DNA of 64,000 nucleotides, from NCBI RefSeq assembly GCF_000967245.1, contig NZ_KQ033877.1, positions 17,660 through 81,659 on the forward strand, read 5' to 3'. Every line of letters begins with the position of its first letter. Position 1 is the first letter of the stretch. Of the stretch, positions 9,151 to 17,969 are shown piece by piece. The DNA is from Bombilactobacillus mellis (GTDB taxonomy: Bacteria; Bacillota; Bacilli; Lactobacillales; Lactobacillaceae). Position numbers and translations under genes: made by a program. The notes beneath the pieces are model-generated. The model made no database searches, was not told the DNA's origin, and saw nothing but the letters and a program-made list of their open reading frames with translations.

Positions 9151-9680
9151 TTTTAATTACTCGATTAAGCAAATAGTTTAGTTACAAGTTAATTTACTAA
9201 AAATATAAATATTATTTTCTTGTTTTGAATTTTTAATTACATTTGACTTTTTATACTTAATAGTTTAGTTGGAAAAAGTAAATTAGACCGGCAGTAAATG
9301 CTGAACTTTTTAAGACTTCAATAAATTAACGGTAATTTTTAATTGGATAGTCTATCACCATAATTAATAGTAATAATATATTTGGTTAAATAATTATCAA
9401 AGTAAAAAATATTAGATTACTTACAAAAATAGCAAAAGTAGTTTTTTGCCTTGTCTAATCTTTGATGTGATTAACTTCTGGTAATGGTGTTTGTAGTATG
9501 TGTGATTTATACTAGTTTAGAGTATTTTTATCAGCTGTAATATCTCCCAATATATTAGAAAACAGTGATGTTTGGGCTAGATGCTTGTTAATATTAAAAA
9601 AATGTTATATTTTTAATATTTTGCTAATTATATTTTAGAATTTACTTGCAATTCTTGCTTAAAAGCATAAAATACATTAT

Positions 9681-9795
9681 AAGTAACTGACCTCTTAGGC
9701 AGTTATTATAACAACAAGTAATACTAGGCGAACTTGAACCTCTCCTTATTACTTTGTTGTTTAAAAGCGTTAATCTAATGAGATTAACGCTTTTT
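9681..9795 (+). ncRNA. Candidate small regulatory RNA with three hairpins and its own terminator
   Basis: A promoter-like pair lies upstream: TTGCAA at 9646, 16 bases, then TAAAAT at 9668; an alternative is TTGCTT at 9655, 17 bases, then TATAAG at 9678. The transcript would fold a first hairpin (AACTG..CCT / AGG..CAGTT, 9685-9705). A second, longer hairpin pairs AACAACAAGTAATA with TTATTACTTTGTTGTT and holds a loop containing CCTCTCC. A strong intrinsic terminator follows (9763-9795). The C-rich loop is complementary to a Shine-Dalgarno sequence, as in many Gram-positive trans-acting RNAs. No known RNA family is recognised. Confidence 0.5.
9763..9795 (+). terminator. Intrinsic terminator of the candidate small RNA
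   Basis: A 14-base-pair stem (AAAAGCGTTAATCT with AGATTAACGCTTTT) around an AATG loop is followed by T residues. No coding gene precedes it on the plus strand for more than 1 kb, so it must end a non-coding transcript. Confidence 0.85.
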
Positions 9796-9899
9796 GAGGT
9801 TTCTTAATTTCTTAAAAATTATTGTGTTAAATAGGCAAAATTTAAAAATTGATAATAAGTAACTAATTTAAAAAATATTGATAGTTCTAAATTTATTAT

Positions 9900-9930
9900 C
9901 AAAAAATATTTCCTGGGAAATATTACTAGA
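9900..9930. repeat. Degenerate second copy of the 38-base palindrome
   Basis: The core AAAAATATTTCC-T-GGGAAATATT repeats the palindrome at 8943-8980, with a central T for C and a decayed right arm that still ends in CTAGA in place of CGAGA. Confidence 0.6.
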
Positions 9931-9970
9931 CTTCAAAAATATATTTGCAATGCAAGTTTTAGTTAATAAA

Positions 9971-10005
9971 AAAAAACAGTTGCGCTTTTCACACAACTGT
10001 TTTTT
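9971..10005 (-). terminator. Terminator of the SLAP/NlpC-P60 gene
   Basis: The stem AAAAAACAGTTG / CAACTGTTTTTT, with an 11-base loop, overlaps the stop codon of the minus-strand gene and provides a T run on that strand. Confidence 0.8.
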
Positions 10006-11242
10006 AATAAAAGACTCTTCCTACTTTAGCAATGTCGCTTCTTTGCCAATTAGTAATTGGACGAACAGCTACCTGATATGGCCAAGAGTCTAAGACTTGA
10101 TTATTTCCTAAATAGATTCCGACATGCCAAATGCTACCATCATAGGGACTTCTATAAAAAATCAAGTCACCGCGCAATCTTTGAGAATAAGGAACACTAT
10201 GAATATAAGGACTACTGTAAAGTCTTTGACAATTCCATTCATTTCCGGGTTGAGCATGTTGAATATTCCCAGTTGGTTGAGGATCAATGCCAGCGGCATA
10301 TAAGGCTTGAGTTACTAAACCAGAACAATCAACGCCATAAGCTGGTGAAGAAGCCGCGCCGGAAATCCAAGGTTTTCCTAAATATGCTTGTGCTTGGCTT
10401 ATCATGGCTTCAACGTGATCACTTCTGCTACTGTTAATGTTAGTCTTTAAAGGTGCTACATAATTATCAATATCAAACCACTCTTGGCCACTAAATCCCA
10501 TTTTGGTCCAAGTATTATAGTCTACAATTCCAGTAACTGGTAAGCCATAATTTGCCTGCCAATTACGAACCCGGGTAATAACGCTACTTTCGTAAATAGT
10601 ATGAGTGTTGGATAAACCAAAAAATTGGCGCACTTTATAAACTTTAATACCTTCGACACCATTATAAAGATCATATCCAGCCTTTTGCTGTTGAGTGATT
10701 TGTGTATTATGAATTGGATACCAGCCATTGGGATTACTGTATTTAGGAATAGCAGTATCATCGCTATTAATCCAAGTATTAGTAGCTACCTGATACCAAG
10801 TTTTTCCAGCAACATTATCTGTAAATCCATATTTCCAAGCAGTAATGGGCGCTAGTTTTCCAGCAGTAGCCTGATAATGACCATCTTCATAAATATATTC
10901 TAGAGCACCTTTATTTCCGGCCCACACTACACCTTCATTAGCTTTGCCATGTTGAAAGGAAACATCTTCAGCTTTAACAAATTCATGCGTTGATACCTGA
11001 TAAAATTTACCGACATTGGGAATCTGTAGATAATTTCCGGTAATCCAAGGTGTATTAGCTGGTAATAAACGATTACGAATGATTTGTCCATTTTCGTTAT
11101 ATAAAGGTGCCATTTTAATTGTTGTGACAATGCCGCTATCAGCCGCAAGTGTTTGTGCATGGACATTGTTATTATCAAAAGTAAAAATGCCTCCCAATAA
11201 ACTAGAGCTAATTAAAACAGCAGTTAAAATTTTTTTATTCAT
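10004..11242 (-). CDS. Secreted NlpC/P60 peptidoglycan hydrolase with SLAP and peptidoglycan-binding domains
   Basis: A signal peptide (MNKKILTAVLISSSLLGG, cleavage probably after VHA near residue 29) is followed by two SLAP-type surface-layer modules. The first is about residues 35-98 (APLYNENGQ, FYQVSTHEFVKAEDV). The second is about 100-165 (WYQVATNTWI). A peptidoglycan-binding-1 domain follows at about 200-250 (WQANYGLPVTGIVDYNTW). The C-terminal NlpC/P60 domain has catalytic Cys306 in VDCSGL and His373 in WHVGIYLG. Such enzymes usually cleave gamma-D-Glu to diamino acid bonds in wall peptides. A GGGGGG ribosome binding site precedes the ATG. The gene lies 18 bases behind a second SLAP peptidase and is probably translated from the same mRNA. 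Confidence 0.93.
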   Translation of the reverse strand: MNKKILTAVLISSSLLGGIFTFDNNNVHAQTLAADSGIVTTIKMAPLYNENGQIIRNRLLPANTPWITGNYLQIPNVGKFYQVSTHEFVKAEDVSFQHGKANEGVVWAGNKGALEYIYEDGHYQATAGKLAPITAWKYGFTDNVAGKTWYQVATNTWINSDDTAIPKYSNPNGWYPIHNTQITQQQKAGYDLYNGVEGIKVYKVRQFFGLSNTHTIYESSVITRVRNWQANYGLPVTGIVDYNTWTKMGFSGQEWFDIDNYVAPLKTNINSSRSDHVEAMISQAQAYLGKPWISGAASSPAYGVDCSGLVTQALYAAGIDPQPTGNIQHAQPGNEWNCQRLYSSPYIHSVPYSQRLRGDLIFYRSPYDGSIWHVGIYLGNNQVLDSWPYQVAVRPITNWQRSDIAKVGRVFY

Positions 11243-11260
11243 TTGTTTTTCCCCCCTAAA

Positions 11261-12373
11261 TTAATAACTTAATGCTCTTTGCGCTTGGCTATTCCAGTTT
11301 TTGATAAAAGCATCAATCGACCAACTGGTTTTTTCATTTGTCCAGCAATCATTGTAATAAATATTATGCTGATCATACCCGGTAATAACTAAAGCATGAT
11401 AAGGGAAACCGTGCATTGTATTCCACGTAACCACTGGATGTCCCAGACCCAATTGATATCTAAGAGCGTCAAAGCCCAGACCAGTTAAATCTTTGGCCGT
11501 ATGATTAGGAGTATATTTTTGAACCAGTTGCATTAAAGCTGGTGGGAAAATAGTAACTCCGGTACCATTCCATGGATCGCCAATATAACCTGCGTTAGGA
11601 TTGTTGCTCCGTGGCATTTCCCGTGCTAACTGCATTTTATCTACGTGCGCTCCGGCATATTGCAACATCATTGTGACCGCAGTGATTTCACAACCATTAG
11701 GCAGTTCAGGACGTTGGGCAATAAGAGGAACACTTTGTAATTGAACCTTAGGCTGATAATCATTAGCGTGAATAATTACTACAAAACTTTCATTAACCCA
11801 TTGATTATTGCCTACTTCATACCAATAGTGGCCATTTGCGTAGACATGCTGCAGTACTTTCCAAGCACTACCACTGGGTAAAGTACGGCCTGAGTTAGTT
11901 GCTTGATTGCCATAATTATTATATAAAATCACTCCTGAGCCTTTGATGATACAAACATCGGCTTGGCCTGAGCCTAATTTCATTTCATTTTCTATCGGAT
12001 GAGCAGTCCCATCAACATTTCCTGATTGAAAAGTTACTTGATTGTAAGCAATGTACTCATCAGTAGAAACCTGATAATATTTTTGTCCATCACTGCTTAT
12101 ATGTAGTAAGCCGGTTCGCCAAGAAGAATGGGGCATCAGACTGCGATCCTTAATTAATTGTGCCTGACCATTATATAAGGGCGCTATTTGATCTTTAACT
12201 GTTACTACGCCTGCTAAAGGAACATTGTTGAATGAAATTGGTGCAGGCGAGTCAATTTCTGCTGCTTGAATTAGAGTTGTTGGTCGCAAACACCAATAAA
12301 GTAATAACACATTAAAGAAAATCAAACAATAATAGGAATATTTTCTGAGCTTATAGTAATTATTTTGGGTCAA
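11261..12373 (-). CDS. Cell-surface C39-like cysteine peptidase with SLAP domains
   Basis: The N-terminus carries a membrane/signal segment (residues about 12-34, possible cleavage after QAA). Two SLAP-type modules follow (about 50-118 with APLYNGQAQ and YYQVSTDEYIA, and about 140-205 with HYWYEVGNNQWV). The C-terminal papain-like domain matches the peptidase C39_2 pattern: PNGCEITAVTMML with candidate nucleophile Cys228, GFPYHALVITGYD with His326, and Asp342 in YYND. Proteins of this kind are common on lactobacillus surfaces, but their substrate is usually unknown. It is the first gene of a two-gene unit with the downstream NlpC/P60 protein, so they share the SLAP wall-anchoring mode. No bacteriocin exporter features are present. 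Confidence 0.88.
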   Translation of the reverse strand: MTQNNYYKLRKYSYYCLIFFNVLLLYWCLRPTTLIQAAEIDSPAPISFNNVPLAGVVTVKDQIAPLYNGQAQLIKDRSLMPHSSWRTGLLHISSDGQKYYQVSTDEYIAYNQVTFQSGNVDGTAHPIENEMKLGSGQADVCIIKGSGVILYNNYGNQATNSGRTLPSGSAWKVLQHVYANGHYWYEVGNNQWVNESFVVIIHANDYQPKVQLQSVPLIAQRPELPNGCEITAVTMMLQYAGAHVDKMQLAREMPRSNNPNAGYIGDPWNGTGVTIFPPALMQLVQKYTPNHTAKDLTGLGFDALRYQLGLGHPVVTWNTMHGFPYHALVITGYDQHNIYYNDCWTNEKTSWSIDAFIKNWNSQAQRALSY

Positions 12374-12478
12374 CTTAGCTATTCTCCTTTCAAATTAAGA
12401 TATTCTCATTATAAGCCAAATAAGGTTCTGATTACAGTCTTACTCAGTTTTTAAAAAGAGAAACTAGTTTGAACATAT

Positions 12479-12512
12479 AAAAAAACACTCTACATTAGAA
12501 GAGTGTTTTTTT
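12479..12512 (-). terminator. Terminator of the amino acid ABC transporter operon
   Basis: Arms AAAAAACACTCT and AGAGTGTTTTTT close a short loop, 14 bases after the stop of the ATPase gene on the minus strand. Confidence 0.85.
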
Positions 12513-12525
12513 AAAATATTAGTTA

Positions 12526-13263
12526 TTAAACATTTAAAACTTTATTCAAAAATTCTTGTAAACGAGGATTTTGTGGATGATCAAAAATAGCCGTTGGCGT
12601 ACCTTCTTCAAGGATTTGACCATCATCAAAAAATAGAACACGATCAGCAACTTCTTTGGCAAATCCCATTTCATGGGTTACTACAATCATTGTCATTCCT
12701 TGTTGTGCTAATTTTTTCATAACTTGTAAAACATCACCGACCATTTCGGGATCTAAAGCACTTGTAGGTTCGTCAAAGAGCATAATGTCCGGATTCATAG
12801 CTAAGGCCCGGGCAATCGCAACACGTTGCTGCTGTCCCCCTGATAAGGATTGCACTGTAGCGTTAAATTTCTCTTCTAAACCGACAATTTTTAATAGTCT
12901 TTTAGTTTCACTTGCGGCCTCATCTGTAGCTAAATGTTTGATTTCTTGCGGTGCCAGCATAATATTTTGAGCTACCGATAAGTTATTAAATAAATTAAAG
13001 TGTTGAAAAACCATTCCAATATTTTCTCGCACTTGATTAATATTAGCATTAGGTTGAGAAATATCAATGCCATCAATTACAATCGAGCCTGAAGTGGGGT
13101 CTTCCAAGCGGTTAAGCGTTCGTAAAAAAGTACTCTTACCTGAACCGGAAGGGCCAATAATGACCACTACTTCGTTAGGCTTAACAGTCAAACTGACATC
13201 TCTAATGACATGATTATCACCAAAATCTTTATTTAAATGTGTCACTTGAACTTTGTCGGTCAT
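12526..13263 (-). CDS. Polar amino acid ABC transporter, ATP-binding protein (GlnQ type)
   Basis: This 245-residue ATPase powers amino acid uptake. Walker A is GPSGSGKST, the Q-loop sits in [10 protein letters not shown], the signature is [16 protein letters not shown], Walker B is [13 protein letters not shown] and the switch His is in [15 protein letters not shown]. These matches are typical of the GlnQ/HisP subfamily. Its start overlaps the stop of the upstream binding-protein/permease fusion by 4 bases, so translation is coupled. It is the only ATPase gene in the cluster and probably serves both fusion proteins encoded upstream. Substrate (glutamine, glutamate, cystine or other) cannot be read from the sequence. 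Confidence 0.95.
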   Translation of the reverse strand: MTDKVQVTHLNKDFGDNHVIRDVSLTVKPNEVVVIIGPSGSGKSTFLRTLNRLEDPTSGSIVIDGIDISQPNANINQVRENIGMVFQHFNLFNNLSVAQNIMLAPQEIKHLATDEAASETKRLLKIVGLEEKFNATVQSLSGGQQQRVAIARALAMNPDIMLFDEPTSALDPEMVGDVLQVMKKLAQQGMTMIVVTHEMGFAKEVADRVLFFDDGQILEEGTPTAIFDHPQNPRLQEFLNKVLNV

Positions 13264-14690
13264 ATTTGTATTCTCCTTTTTACCCAGTTGGAAAGCCAGG
13301 TTAATAACGTAATTATAATTAGATAAATCAAAGCAATGATGGCCCAGACTTTAAAGCCTTCTAAGTTCCGGGCAATAATAATTTTTCCGGTTTGAGTCAA
13401 CTCTAAGATACCGATAACAGATAAAATAGAAGTGTCTTTTAAAGTAATAATGAATTGATTAATAAAAGACGGAATCATTATTTTAATACCTTGCGGTAAA
13501 ATAACTCGGCGCATAGCTTTGCCAAAAGGAAGTCCTAAACTACGGGCGGCTTCCATCTGACCGGAGTCCACAGCATCAATACCACCTTTAACAAAGGCTG
13601 CGATATAGGCACCTTCATTTAAAGTTAAGGTAATGATCCCAGCTAGAAAAGCAGGAATTTTTTGGCCAGAAAGACTTGGAATACCAGTATAAATAAAGAG
13701 GGCCAGAACTAATAAAGGCAAGCCCCGGAAGATGTAAATAATAGTTGTAGATAAGCCATTACAGAACTTATTCGGGACCACTCCCAGCAAGCCGACAATA
13801 ATACCGAAAATGGTAGCGAAGAAGATAGCGGCTACTGTCAGCCAAACTGTTTCTCCCAAACCGCCTAATAAAGCGTCTTGATTTTGCTTAATCAGCCCCC
13901 AAAAACTACGATCTTCAGTGGCAGGTTTCACCTTGTGATGCTTAGTGCCTAAATATTTATTTTTTATTTTATCATAGGTACCATTAGCTTTAATTTTTTT
14001 CAAACCAGCATCAAATTTAGCAAGTAATTCTTGATTATGACCTTTTCTGACAGCAAAACCATAAGTGCTTTTATTTGCTGGTTTAACAGGAATTTTTAAT
14101 GGTGTGCCTTGATTAATAGCATATTGCATGACGGGCTTATCTTCAAAGCAGGCTACAGAATTCTTCGTGACAACGTCTTGATACATATTATTCGAGTCAT
14201 CAAAAGTGACGGTTTTAAAACCATACTTCTTTTTAATGCTGTTAGCATAAAGCGCGGCGGCAGTACCAGTTTTTAGGGCTACTTTTTTGCCACGTAGTTG
14301 TTCGAAATTTTTAATTTTACTATTCTTACCCACTGCCATAATGATACCTGTATCAAAATAGGGCTGGGAAAAGTCAAATTTGGCCTTTCTTTCAGGTGTC
14401 ATCATCATTCCAGCGATCACACCATCTAATTGTCCAGCTTCCATAGATTGTACGGCAGCATTAAAACCTACTGGTTTAATTTGAACTTTGAAGCCTTCTT
14501 CTTTGGCAATAGCTTTCATAATATCAATATCAATACCAACGTACTTATTATTCTTGTTAGCAAATTCAAACGGCGGGTAAGTGACATCCGTTCCGATTTG
14601 ATAGACTTTTTGTGCTTGTGCTGATTTTATAGGACCAAAAGCAAACCAAAAAACTATTAAACTAAGAAATATTAATATTTTTTTCTTCAT
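13260..14690 (-). CDS. Amino acid ABC transporter, fused substrate-binding and permease protein (copy 1)
   Basis: A signal-anchor start ([15 protein letters not shown]) leads into a family-3 binding domain (about residues 28-250, [21 protein letters not shown] is its hallmark opening). It is followed by a HisM/GlnP-type permease of five or so membrane helices with the EAA loop [20 protein letters not shown] that docks the ATPase. Binding protein and permease in one chain is normal for lactic acid bacteria (GlnPH type). The permease half is nearly identical to that of the upstream paralogue at 14854-16293, while parts of the binding domain have diverged, so the two may differ in substrate. It is coupled to the ATPase gene by a 4-base overlap. 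Confidence 0.93.
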   Translation of the reverse strand: MKKKILIFLSLIVFWFAFGPIKSAQAQKVYQIGTDVTYPPFEFANKNNKYVGIDIDIMKAIAKEEGFKVQIKPVGFNAAVQSMEAGQLDGVIAGMMMTPERKAKFDFSQPYFDTGIIMAVGKNSKIKNFEQLRGKKVALKTGTAAALYANSIKKKYGFKTVTFDDSNNMYQDVVTKNSVACFEDKPVMQYAINQGTPLKIPVKPANKSTYGFAVRKGHNQELLAKFDAGLKKIKANGTYDKIKNKYLGTKHHKVKPATEDRSFWGLIKQNQDALLGGLGETVWLTVAAIFFATIFGIIVGLLGVVPNKFCNGLSTTIIYIFRGLPLLVLALFIYTGIPSLSGQKIPAFLAGIITLTLNEGAYIAAFVKGGIDAVDSGQMEAARSLGLPFGKAMRRVILPQGIKIMIPSFINQFIITLKDTSILSVIGILELTQTGKIIIARNLEGFKVWAIIALIYLIIITLLTWLSNWVKRRIQI

Positions 14691-14853
14691 TTTAGTTTTG
14701 CCATCCTTATCTTATTCATAATGTTAATATTTTCTCACACTTTTTGAGCAGGGACAATATTTAAGAAATTGCCAGCAATTTTGAAGCAATACATCAATAA
14801 AATAATTTTCCCAAACTAACATTGTCATTATGAATAGATAGTATCAAGTGACT

Positions 14854-16293
14854 TTAAGCTTGAGTCTTCTTTTGTACCCAGTTGGAAAGCCAGGTTAATA
14901 ACGTAATTATAATTAGATAAATCAAAGCAATGATGGCCCAGACTTTAAAGCCTTCTAAGTTCCGAGCAATAATAATTTTTCCGGTTTGAGTCAACTCTAA
15001 GATACCGATGACAGATAAAATAGAGGTGTCTTTTAGAGTAATAATAAATTGATTAATAAAAGATGGAATCATTATTTTAATACCTTGCGGTAAAATAACT
15101 CGGCGCATAGCTTTGCCAAAAGGAAGTCCTAAACTACGGGCGGCTTCCATCTGACCGGAGTCCACAGCATCAATACCACCTTTAACAAAGGCTGCGATAT
15201 AGGCACCTTCATTTAAAGTTAAGGTAATGATCCCGGCTAGAAAAGCAGGAATTTTTTGACCAGTAAGACTTGGAATACCGGTATAAATAAAGAGGGCCAA
15301 AACTAGTAGAGGCAAGCCTCGGAAAATATAAATAATAGTTGTAGATAAGCCATTACAGAATTTATTCGGGACCACTCCCAGCAAGCCGACAATAATACCG
15401 AAAATGGTAGCGAAGAAGATAGCAGCCACTGTCAGCCAAACTGTTTCTCCCAAACCGCCTAATAAAGCGTCTTGATTTTGTTTAATTAAACCCCAAAAAC
15501 TGCGATCTTCAGTGGCCGTTTGCTTTTGCGGACCAGCTACAGCTTCCTTGCCTAAATATTTGGCAACGATTCGATTGTAGGTGCCGTTGGCTTTAATCTT
15601 TTTCAAGCCGGCATTAAATTTTGTAATTAATTCTTGATTGCGATTTTTCTGGACAGCAAAGCCATAGTTTCCAGTATTAGCAGGTTTAGTAACAATTTTC
15701 AAGGCGATGCCATGATGAATACCATATTGCATGACGGGCTGGTCTTCAAAACAGGCTACAGAATTCTTCGTGACAACGTCTTGATACATATTATTCGAGT
15801 CATCAAAAGTGACGGTTCTAAACCCATATTTCTTTTTCAGACTATTGGCATAATCGGCACCAGCGGTTCCGGTTTTTATGGCCACTTTTTTGCCTTTAAG
15901 CTGTTTAAAATCCCTAATAGGACTGTTTTTACCGACAGCCATAACTACGCCTGACTTGTAATAAGGATCAGAAAAATTAAGTTTAGCTTTTCGCTCGGGG
16001 GTGATATTCATTCCAGCAATCACACCATCCATTTGTCCAGCCTCAACTGATTGCACAGCAGCATTAAAACCAACTGGTTTAATTTGGACTTGGAAGCCTT
16101 CTTCTTTAGCGACAGCTTTTAAAATGTCAATATCGATACCAACGTACTTATTATCCTTGTTGGCAAATTCAAAAGGGGGAAATGTAACATCCGTTCCGAT
16201 TTGATAGACTTTTTGAGCGTGTACTGTTTGTAGAGGCCCAAAAGTAAATATCAAAAATAATAGTCCTAAGAATGATAATAATTTCTTTTTCAT
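14854..16293 (-). CDS. Amino acid ABC transporter, fused substrate-binding and permease protein (copy 2)
   Basis: The domain layout is that of copy 1: signal-anchor, family-3 binding domain ([18 protein letters not shown]), then a permease with [20 protein letters not shown]. An in-frame ATG six codons upstream overlaps the ribosome binding site GGAGG, so the ATG at 16293 (MKKKLLSF) is preferred. A linker of about ten extra residues (VAGPQKQTATEDRS) separates binding and permease domains compared with copy 1. From the linker onward the two genes are almost identical at the DNA level, and an internal binding-domain block around 14157-14212/15764-15819 is too. That suggests tandem duplication followed by gene conversion. 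The gap to copy 1 is 163 bases with no terminator that I can see. Confidence 0.92.
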   Translation of the reverse strand: MKKKLLSFLGLLFLIFTFGPLQTVHAQKVYQIGTDVTFPPFEFANKDNKYVGIDIDILKAVAKEEGFQVQIKPVGFNAAVQSVEAGQMDGVIAGMNITPERKAKLNFSDPYYKSGVVMAVGKNSPIRDFKQLKGKKVAIKTGTAGADYANSLKKKYGFRTVTFDDSNNMYQDVVTKNSVACFEDQPVMQYGIHHGIALKIVTKPANTGNYGFAVQKNRNQELITKFNAGLKKIKANGTYNRIVAKYLGKEAVAGPQKQTATEDRSFWGLIKQNQDALLGGLGETVWLTVAAIFFATIFGIIVGLLGVVPNKFCNGLSTTIIYIFRGLPLLVLALFIYTGIPSLTGQKIPAFLAGIITLTLNEGAYIAAFVKGGIDAVDSGQMEAARSLGLPFGKAMRRVILPQGIKIMIPSFINQFIITLKDTSILSVIGILELTQTGKIIIARNLEGFKVWAIIALIYLIIITLLTWLSNWVQKKTQA

Positions 16294-16330
16294 TACATAT
16301 AAAACCTCCATATCAAAATTTAATAGCTAA

Positions 16331-16399
16331 ACCCAGCCTTATTAATTAATAGTCTCTAATTTAGCATAACTTGAGACGTTATACAATTAGTGGCTGGGC
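16331..16399 (-). promoter_or_regulatory. Nested stem-loop in the leader of the amino acid transporter operon
   Basis: Outer arms ACCCAGCC and GGCTGGGC and inner arms GTCTC and GAGAC can form a two-level hairpin about 40 bases upstream of the transporter start. No T run follows on the minus strand, so it is not an obvious terminator for azlD; on the plus strand it is followed by CTTCTTTTATTT. No T-box or other known riboswitch core is recognised. Confidence 0.35.
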
Positions 16400-16523
16400 T
16401 TCTTTTATTTCTCTTAGACCTTGAAAAATAAAAAAATTGGACAAAGGAAGCAAAAATGGGATTTATTCAAGGACAAGGGTGGTTATTTAAATAATGTTAT
16501 TAGTAAGTTTTTATAAGAAAAAT

Positions 16524-16847
16524 TTAAATTACAGTTCTCAAAATAGTTAAAGAAATAATTCCGACCAACACAATGAGGAGAAGATTTTTGGTTACAATGG
16601 CTGCTAAAAAAGTTGGTAATGAAGCCAATAAATATTCGAGATTAAGAATTGGCAGGTTTCCCAAGTGCGGAGTGAAAAGATTACTAAACCACAAGGTAGT
16701 CATAATAACTATAGGAACAAAATCTAAAAATTCTACTAATCTGTCTGATAGATGGACATACTTTAATAATACGAAGGGTAAAACCCGGGATAAAATCGCT
16801 ACAATGCCGCAGCAGATAATCGTCAGGACTACTTTATTGAATAACAT
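16524..16847 (-). CDS. azlD: Branched-chain amino acid export protein, AzlD type
   Basis: This is a 107-residue protein with three to four membrane helices and the AzlD-like opening in which a helix is followed by RVLPFVLL. AzlD is the small subunit that works with AzlC to export branched-chain amino acids or related compounds. It starts inside the end of azlC (14-base overlap), so the two are translationally coupled. Length and partner are typical. The family match rests on hydrophobic pattern plus gene order. Confidence 0.85.
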   Translation of the reverse strand: MLFNKVVLTIICCGIVAILSRVLPFVLLKYVHLSDRLVEFLDFVPIVIMTTLWFSNLFTPHLGNLPILNLEYLLASLPTFLAAIVTKNLLLIVLVGIISLTILRTVI

Positions 16848-17541
16848 GTTTTAATAAAACCCCCAAACTACAACCTATTAAAGTAACTGTAATAATTACT
16901 AAATTACTAGGTAAAATAATTAGACTGCCATAAGTCAGGCACATTGTTAAGAAAACAATGATATATTGTAAAGATTTTTTTAGAGATTTATCTGAGATTA
17001 CTTGTAAATATAGTAATCCGAGAAACATTGCCACGATGGAAAAATCTAATCCAAGTTTTTGAGGATTAGAAATAAACTGGCCTAATAGTGCGCCTAGCGC
17101 CGTAGAAATAATCCAAGTTATATAAGAAATAAGATTAACCGTATTAAACCATTCAAAGTTTAACTTGCCCTGAGTATAGTTAAGTTTAGAAATTCCCAGG
17201 GCAAAACTTTCATCAGTCAATAAACTACCAATTATGATATTTTTTAGTAGAGATTCTTTATGAAAGTATTTTGCAATAGTTGTACTCATAAGAATTATGC
17301 GGGAATTTACTAAAAAAACAGCAAGCACAATAGTGTAAAGAGGATTAGCTGCTGCAATTAAGTTAATAGCAATTAGTTGAGCCGAGCCCGCATAAATAAT
17401 TAGGGAGGTTAAAACGACCTCCATAATCGAGAGACCGGAAGTTTTTCCAATAATTCCCACTGTGGTAGCGATACCAATATAGCCTAAAACGGTCGGTAAA
17501 GTCTCTTTGAAAGCCGACCTAAAGTTAAGTTCATTATTCAT
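16834..17541 (-). CDS. azlC: Branched-chain amino acid permease, AzlC type
   Basis: AzlC is the large membrane subunit of the AzlCD exporter. The protein has 235 residues. The family's SAFKETLPTVLGYIGIA opening and the SLIIYAGSAQLIAINLIAA segment with its re-entrant GSAQ motif are clear. The NSRIILMSTTIAKYF stretch also matches. Five or six membrane helices are expected. It forms a two-gene operon with azlD on the minus strand, separate from the amino acid importer downstream. A substrate other than leucine or isoleucine is possible in this family. Confidence 0.92.
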   Translation of the reverse strand: MNNELNFRSAFKETLPTVLGYIGIATTVGIIGKTSGLSIMEVVLTSLIIYAGSAQLIAINLIAAANPLYTIVLAVFLVNSRIILMSTTIAKYFHKESLLKNIIIGSLLTDESFALGISKLNYTQGKLNFEWFNTVNLISYITWIISTALGALLGQFISNPQKLGLDFSIVAMFLGLLYLQVISDKSLKKSLQYIIVFLTMCLTYGSLIILPSNLVIITVTLIGCSLGVLLKHVIQ

Positions 17542-17969
17542 TGCTATACCAACTAACTTAATAAATTTTTAAGGAATGGTTAATAGATTAAACTTGGTGA
17601 TATTGTAAAGCATTGACATTAAAAGTCAATCATAATTTAAATAATTTATGAGAATCAGTGAAGTATTTTTTAATAAATTTAAAGAATTATGTAGTGAGAA
17701 AATAATCTTTAGATGCCTTATGATCTGGAATTGTCATATTATCAAGTGACCAAAAAGCTATTAGATTTGAATTTAATCTAAAAATTTATGTTCGTTTCAA
17801 TATGATCAATTGGTTCTATATAATAATAGTCGAATATTCGTTTGGTTCTAGATAGTTATTTATACCAAACAGATATTCGACCATTGAAAATGTTTAATTA
17901 TTGACTGAAAATATTTAGGGCTTTTATTTATAAGTTAAACCAATATTTAGTAAAGATAATTGATACTTT
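17542..17969. other. 428-base intergenic region with one inverted repeat
   Basis: It separates azlC from the decayed KdgT-type gene. The sequence is AT-rich with no coding frame. The only structure seen is the inverted repeat at 17829-17881. Confidence 0.5.
17829..17881. repeat. Inverted repeat, 17-base arms
   Basis: GTCGAATATTCGTTTGG (17829-17845) is matched in reverse by CCAAACAGATATTCGAC (17865-17881) with two mismatches around a 19-base AT-rich loop. It could be an operator, an RNA hairpin or the end of a lost element. Confidence 0.55.

Larger units (their letters stand above)
8511..10003. other. 1.5-kb AT-rich non-coding region with palindromes and a candidate small RNA
   Basis: No credible protein-coding frame is seen on either strand, and base composition is even more AT-rich than in neighbouring genes. 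The stretch holds a 38-base perfect palindrome (8943-8980), a related degenerate copy (about 9900-9930), a 10-1-10 inverted repeat (9130-9150) and a structured transcript candidate ending in a strong terminator (9681-9795). It could be the scar of a lost element or a regulatory RNA locus. Confidence 0.6.

Noticed and set aside
16456-16494. Tiny plus-strand frame MGFIQGQGWLFK behind AAAGGAAG
   Set aside because: It has only 12 codons, with no downstream gene on the same strand and no sign of conservation that can be judged here; it could be chance.
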